Source: Propionibacteriaceae bacterium (GTDB taxonomy: Bacteria > Actinomycetota > Actinomycetes > Propionibacteriales > Propionibacteriaceae). Taken from it: a DNA stretch of 8,319 nucleotides. Each line of letters opens with the position of its first letter. The first letter of the stretch is position 1. Positions 5,960 through 8,319 of the stretch are shown here, piece by piece. The stretch lies in NCBI GenBank assembly GCA_024636075.1, contig JAGXHS010000042.1, positions 1 through 8,319 of the forward strand, written 5' to 3'. The notes below the pieces were generated by a model. It ran no database searches. It was not told the DNA's origin and was given only the letters and a program-made list of their open reading frames with translations. The translations under genes and the position numbers were made by a program.

Positions 5960-6418
5960 TCAGCTGCCCGGCTCTGTGTCGACGGCGAAGCGACGGCTGA
6001 CCTCCACCATCTTTCCCATCAACCGGGCCGCCATCTGCAGCTCCTCGTCGTCGAGCTCTTCCAACCACAAGCCGAGCAGGTGTTCGTCCAGCGCACTGGC
6101 CGCCCGGATGACCTCCTGCCCCTCCGGGCTGGCACGGATCAGCTTCACGCGATGATCTTTGGGATCGGACGCTCGCTGCACCAGACCCCGGCCCTCCAGG
6201 CGATGCACCAATCCGGACACGGTCGCCGCCGACACACCAAACCGTTGGCACAGGCTGTTGGCGGTCAGCCGATCCTCGTTGACAGCCAGGTACAAGACCC
6301 GCCACTGCTGGGTGGTGAGGTCGACGTCGAACACCGATGGCAGCTGGGTGGACAGACTGATCCGACGGAACTCGTCGCGCAGGGCGGTGAGCTCTCGCAT
6401 CAGTTGCTGTCGGTCCAT
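5960..6418 (-). CDS. MarR-family transcriptional repressor
   Basis: Dimeric winged-helix DNA-binding protein, probably repressing itself and the divergent RND pump gene until a ligand binds. 152 residues, typical of MarR. Residues 1-25 are the N-terminal dimerisation helix (MDRQQLMRELTALRDEFRRIS). The winged helix is about 34-103: LTTQQWRVLYLAV, ANSLCQRFGVSAATVSGLVHRLE (helix-turn-helix with recognition helix) and GLVQRASDPKDHRVKLIRASPEG (the beta-wing with the family's D..D.R motif). C-terminal dimerisation helices follow (LLGLWLEELDDEELQMAARLMGKMVEV). The ATG at 6418 is chosen with AAGGA (6431-6435) 12 bases upstream, which is rather far. An in-frame GTG at 6442 would add 8 residues and could be leaderless if a weak TGATAC (6451-6456) is a real -10. 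Convergent with the protease gene and separated from it by a terminator. Confidence 0.93.
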   Translation of the reverse strand: MDRQQLMRELTALRDEFRRISLSTQLPSVFDVDLTTQQWRVLYLAVNEDRLTANSLCQRFGVSAATVSGLVHRLEGRGLVQRASDPKDHRVKLIRASPEGQEVIRAASALDEHLLGLWLEELDDEELQMAARLMGKMVEVSRRFAVDTEPGS

Positions 6419-6456
6419 GTCTTTGACGCATCCTTGAATCACTGTTTGGGGTATCA

Positions 6457-6473
6457 GTTAGCCTGATGCTAAC
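6457..6473. promoter_or_regulatory. MarR-type operator in the marR/RND divergent region
   Basis: GTTAGC-CTGAT-GCTAAC is a perfect 6-bp-arm inverted repeat of 17 bp, close to the TTAG...CTAA pattern of many MarR-family operators. On the minus strand it lies exactly between a weak -35-like TTATTC (6474-6479) and a weak -10-like TGATAC (6451-6456), which would let the protein block its own promoter. It is 69 bases upstream of the RND start codon, so it could also control the pump. No confident plus-strand promoter can be placed. Confidence 0.6.
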
Positions 6474-6541
6474 GAATAATCTCACGCCCCTCGGAAGTCC
6501 TCGGTTTGTGGCTGGGGGTCGTCGCACCTGAAGGACCCATC

Positions 6542-8319
6542 ATGGACGCACTCTCACGGCTTTCGCTGCGAAACCGGGCATTGACAGCTCTGCTCACCAT
6601 CTTCACCGTCATTGCCGGCGGTTGGGCCACCGGTGCGCTGAAGCAGGAGCTCTTCCCGAGTCTGCAGCTGCCGATCATCGGTGTGATCACCACCGTTCCC
6701 GGCGCCAACGCCGGCGTCGTCGAGGAACGTGTCACCAAACCGTTGGAAGCGGCCGTGCTGAGCCTCAGCGGTGTCGAGCAGGTCACGTCCACCTCGCAGA
6801 ACTCGGTGTCGCTGGTGTTCGTCGAGCTCACCTACGGCCAGGACACCGGCAAGGCGCAGACGGACGCTCAGCGTGCGGTGCTCAATCTGCGCGATCTGCC
6901 CGAGAACACCGACAGCCAGGTCATCGCCGGCAGCATCGACGATTTCCCCATCATCCAGTTCTCCGTCTCCGGCGACGCGGATCCCTACGAACTGTTGGAC
7001 AAGGTCAACAAGATCGTCGTCCCCGAAGTCTCGGACATCGATGGCGTACGCGACGTCCAGGTCAGCGGGGTGCAGTCGCAGCAGGTTCTGATCGACGTCC
7101 AGCAGGCGAGGCTGGCGGCCGCCGGAGTGGCACCGACAGCCATCACTGACGTACTGAAGAACAACGGTGTCGAGATCCCGGCCGGCACCGTCGGATCGTC
7201 GTCGGGCGAGCTGAGCGTCCAGGTCGGCGAATCGATCAGCAGTCTGGACGAGTTCAAATCCCTGCCGCTGGCCGTCGAGAAGGACGGCGCCCCCGCGGCC
7301 CCGGTGAAGTTGGGTGACGTGGCTGACGTCAGCCTTGCCGAACCCACCGCCACCAGCTTCACCCGCACCAACGGCCAGCCGAGCCTGAGCGTCGCCATCG
7401 TCAAGACCCCCGACGGCAACACTGTCGAGATCTCCCGGGCGCTGAATGACATGATCTCCACCCTGGAAACCGACATGGGCGGCAGTCAGATCGACATCGT
7501 CTTCGACAACGCTCCCTTCATCGAGGAGTCGATCACCGACCTCGGAACTGAGGGTGTTCTCGGATTGAGCTTCGCCATCATCGTTGTGTTTGTCTTCCTG
7601 TTCAACGTGCGGCTCACGCTGGTGACCGCTATTTCGATCCCGCTGTCGCTGCTGATCGCGCTGCTGGGGCTCAAGGTCGCTGGTTTCACGTTGAACATCA
7701 TCACCTTGGGCGCCCTCACCATCACGGTGGGTCGGGTTGTCGACGACTCCATCGTCGTCATCGAGAACATTCAACGCCACCTCGGGATGGGAGAGGAGAA
7801 GCGTGTCGCGATCCCCAATGCCGTCAAGGAGGTCGCCGGTGCCGTCACTTCCTCGACGCTGGTCACTGTGGCGGTGTTCCTGCCGTTGGTTCTGGTCAGC
7901 GGCGTTGTCGGCGAGTTGTTCCGACCCTTTGCACTCACTGTGAGCCTGGCGATACTGGCCTCGTTGTTCGTCGCTCTGACGATCGTGCCGGTGTTGGGCT
8001 ACTGGTTCCTGAAGAGCAAACCCGCCGCCGAGTTCCCGAGACATGCCGATCTCGCAGATGTCGCGTTCCACGAGCCCGTCACCCGATTGCAGCGGCTGTA
8101 TCTGCCGGCCCTGGTGTGGTCGCTGCGGCACAAGCTGGTCGCCGTTCTGATCAGTGCCGGGCTGCTGCTCGCGTCCGGCTTGGGCGCGACGCTGCTGAAG
8201 ACCGACTTCCTGGGCGGCACCGGCGGCACCACGCTCACCATGCAGCAGAACATGCCGACCGGCACCTCGCTGGCCGAGACCAATGAGGCAGCGAAGAAAC
8301 TCGAGAAGGAACTTGCGTC
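6542..8319 (+). CDS. RND-superfamily efflux permease (HAE1/AcrB-type), 3' end beyond the window
   Basis: Inner-membrane proton-driven efflux pump subunit. 592 complete codons are present of a protein that usually has about 1,000 or more, so about half is missing. TM1 is near residues 12-32, followed by ELFPSLQLP and PGANAGVVEERVTKPLE, the conserved start of the first porter loop (about 33-335). TM2 to TM6 occupy about 337-490. TM4 contains GRVVDDSIVVIENI (397-410) with the paired aspartates D401 and D402 of the proton relay, and the IPLSLLIALLGL block is TM3. TM7 is about 530-552, then the second periplasmic loop begins. AAGGA (6531-6535) lies 6 bases before the ATG. The divergent MarR gene and the operator at 6457-6473 suggest ligand-induced expression. 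No membrane-fusion adaptor precedes it; monoderm RND pumps often lack one, or it may follow downstream. The substrate cannot be told from the sequence. Confidence 0.93.
   Translation, partial: MDALSRLSLRNRALTALLTIFTVIAGGWATGALKQELFPSLQLPIIGVITTVPGANAGVVEERVTKPLEAAVLSLSGVEQVTSTSQNSVSLVFVELTYGQDTGKAQTDAQRAVLNLRDLPENTDSQVIAGSIDDFPIIQFSVSGDADPYELLDKVNKIVVPEVSDIDGVRDVQVSGVQSQQVLIDVQQARLAAAGVAPTAITDVLKNNGVEIPAGTVGSSSGELSVQVGESISSLDEFKSLPLAVEKDGAPAAPVKLGDVADVSLAEPTATSFTRTNGQPSLSVAIVKTPDGNTVEISRALNDMISTLETDMGGSQIDIVFDNAPFIEESITDLGTEGVLGLSFAIIVVFVFLFNVRLTLVTAISIPLSLLIALLGLKVAGFTLNIITLGALTITVGRVVDDSIVVIENIQRHLGMGEEKRVAIPNAVKEVAGAVTSSTLVTVAVFLPLVLVSGVVGELFRPFALTVSLAILASLFVALTIVPVLGYWFLKSKPAAEFPRHADLADVAFHEPVTRLQRLYLPALVWSLRHKLVAVLISAGLLLASGLGATLLKTDFLGGTGGTTLTMQQNMPTGTSLAETNEAAKKLEKELA

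Noticed and set aside
6554..8131. 525-codon open frame on the minus strand opposite the RND gene
   Set aside because: It is antisense to a clear RND permease. Its translation is Asp/Gly/Gln/Arg-rich low-complexity sequence typical of the mirror frame of high-GC coding DNA, with no recognisable domain.

Overview
The window looks like chromosomal DNA from a high-GC Gram-positive (actinobacterial) species. The signs are GC-rich codon use, an Rpf-type resuscitation factor, a trxB-trxA pair with an apparent SigR-type promoter, and a membrane-anchored trypsin-like/PDZ protease with a long disordered cytoplasmic N-terminus. I cannot name a genus. No phage, transposase, CRISPR, tRNA or rRNA is visible, and I find no previously undescribed multi-gene system.

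Layout. Positions 1-2775 form a minus-strand block read right to left. It begins with thioredoxin reductase (trxB) and thioredoxin (trxA), followed by a single-pass membrane protein of unknown function that starts one base after the trxA stop. The last gene is a secreted Rpf/LysM cell-wall enzyme that runs off the left edge and appears to have its own promoter. Positions 2776-3007 are a divergent intergenic region with a SigR-like promoter toward trxB and a run of short palindromes. On the plus strand, 3008-4381 encodes a tyrosine phenol-lyase and 4513-5886 an HtrA-family protease. A 17-bp-stem hairpin lies between that protease and the convergent MarR-family repressor (5960-6418, minus). The MarR gene is divergent from an RND-type efflux permease (6542 to the right edge, plus strand, 3' end missing), with a 17-bp MarR-like operator between them.

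How the genes may work together. TrxB passes electrons from NADPH to TrxA for cytoplasmic disulfide reduction, and the GGAAT-N18-GTT element suggests induction by thiol stress. The Rpf/LysM protein and the HtrA protease act at the cell surface (peptidoglycan remodelling and protein quality control). The phenol-lyase splits tyrosine into phenol, pyruvate and ammonium. The MarR/RND pair has the standard layout of a ligand-induced efflux unit; a link between phenol production and this pump is only speculation. The items most worth a second look are the phenol-lyase in an actinobacterial setting, the palindrome-dense trxB/tpl promoter region, the apparent leaderless promoter of the Rpf gene, and the membrane protein inside the thioredoxin operon.
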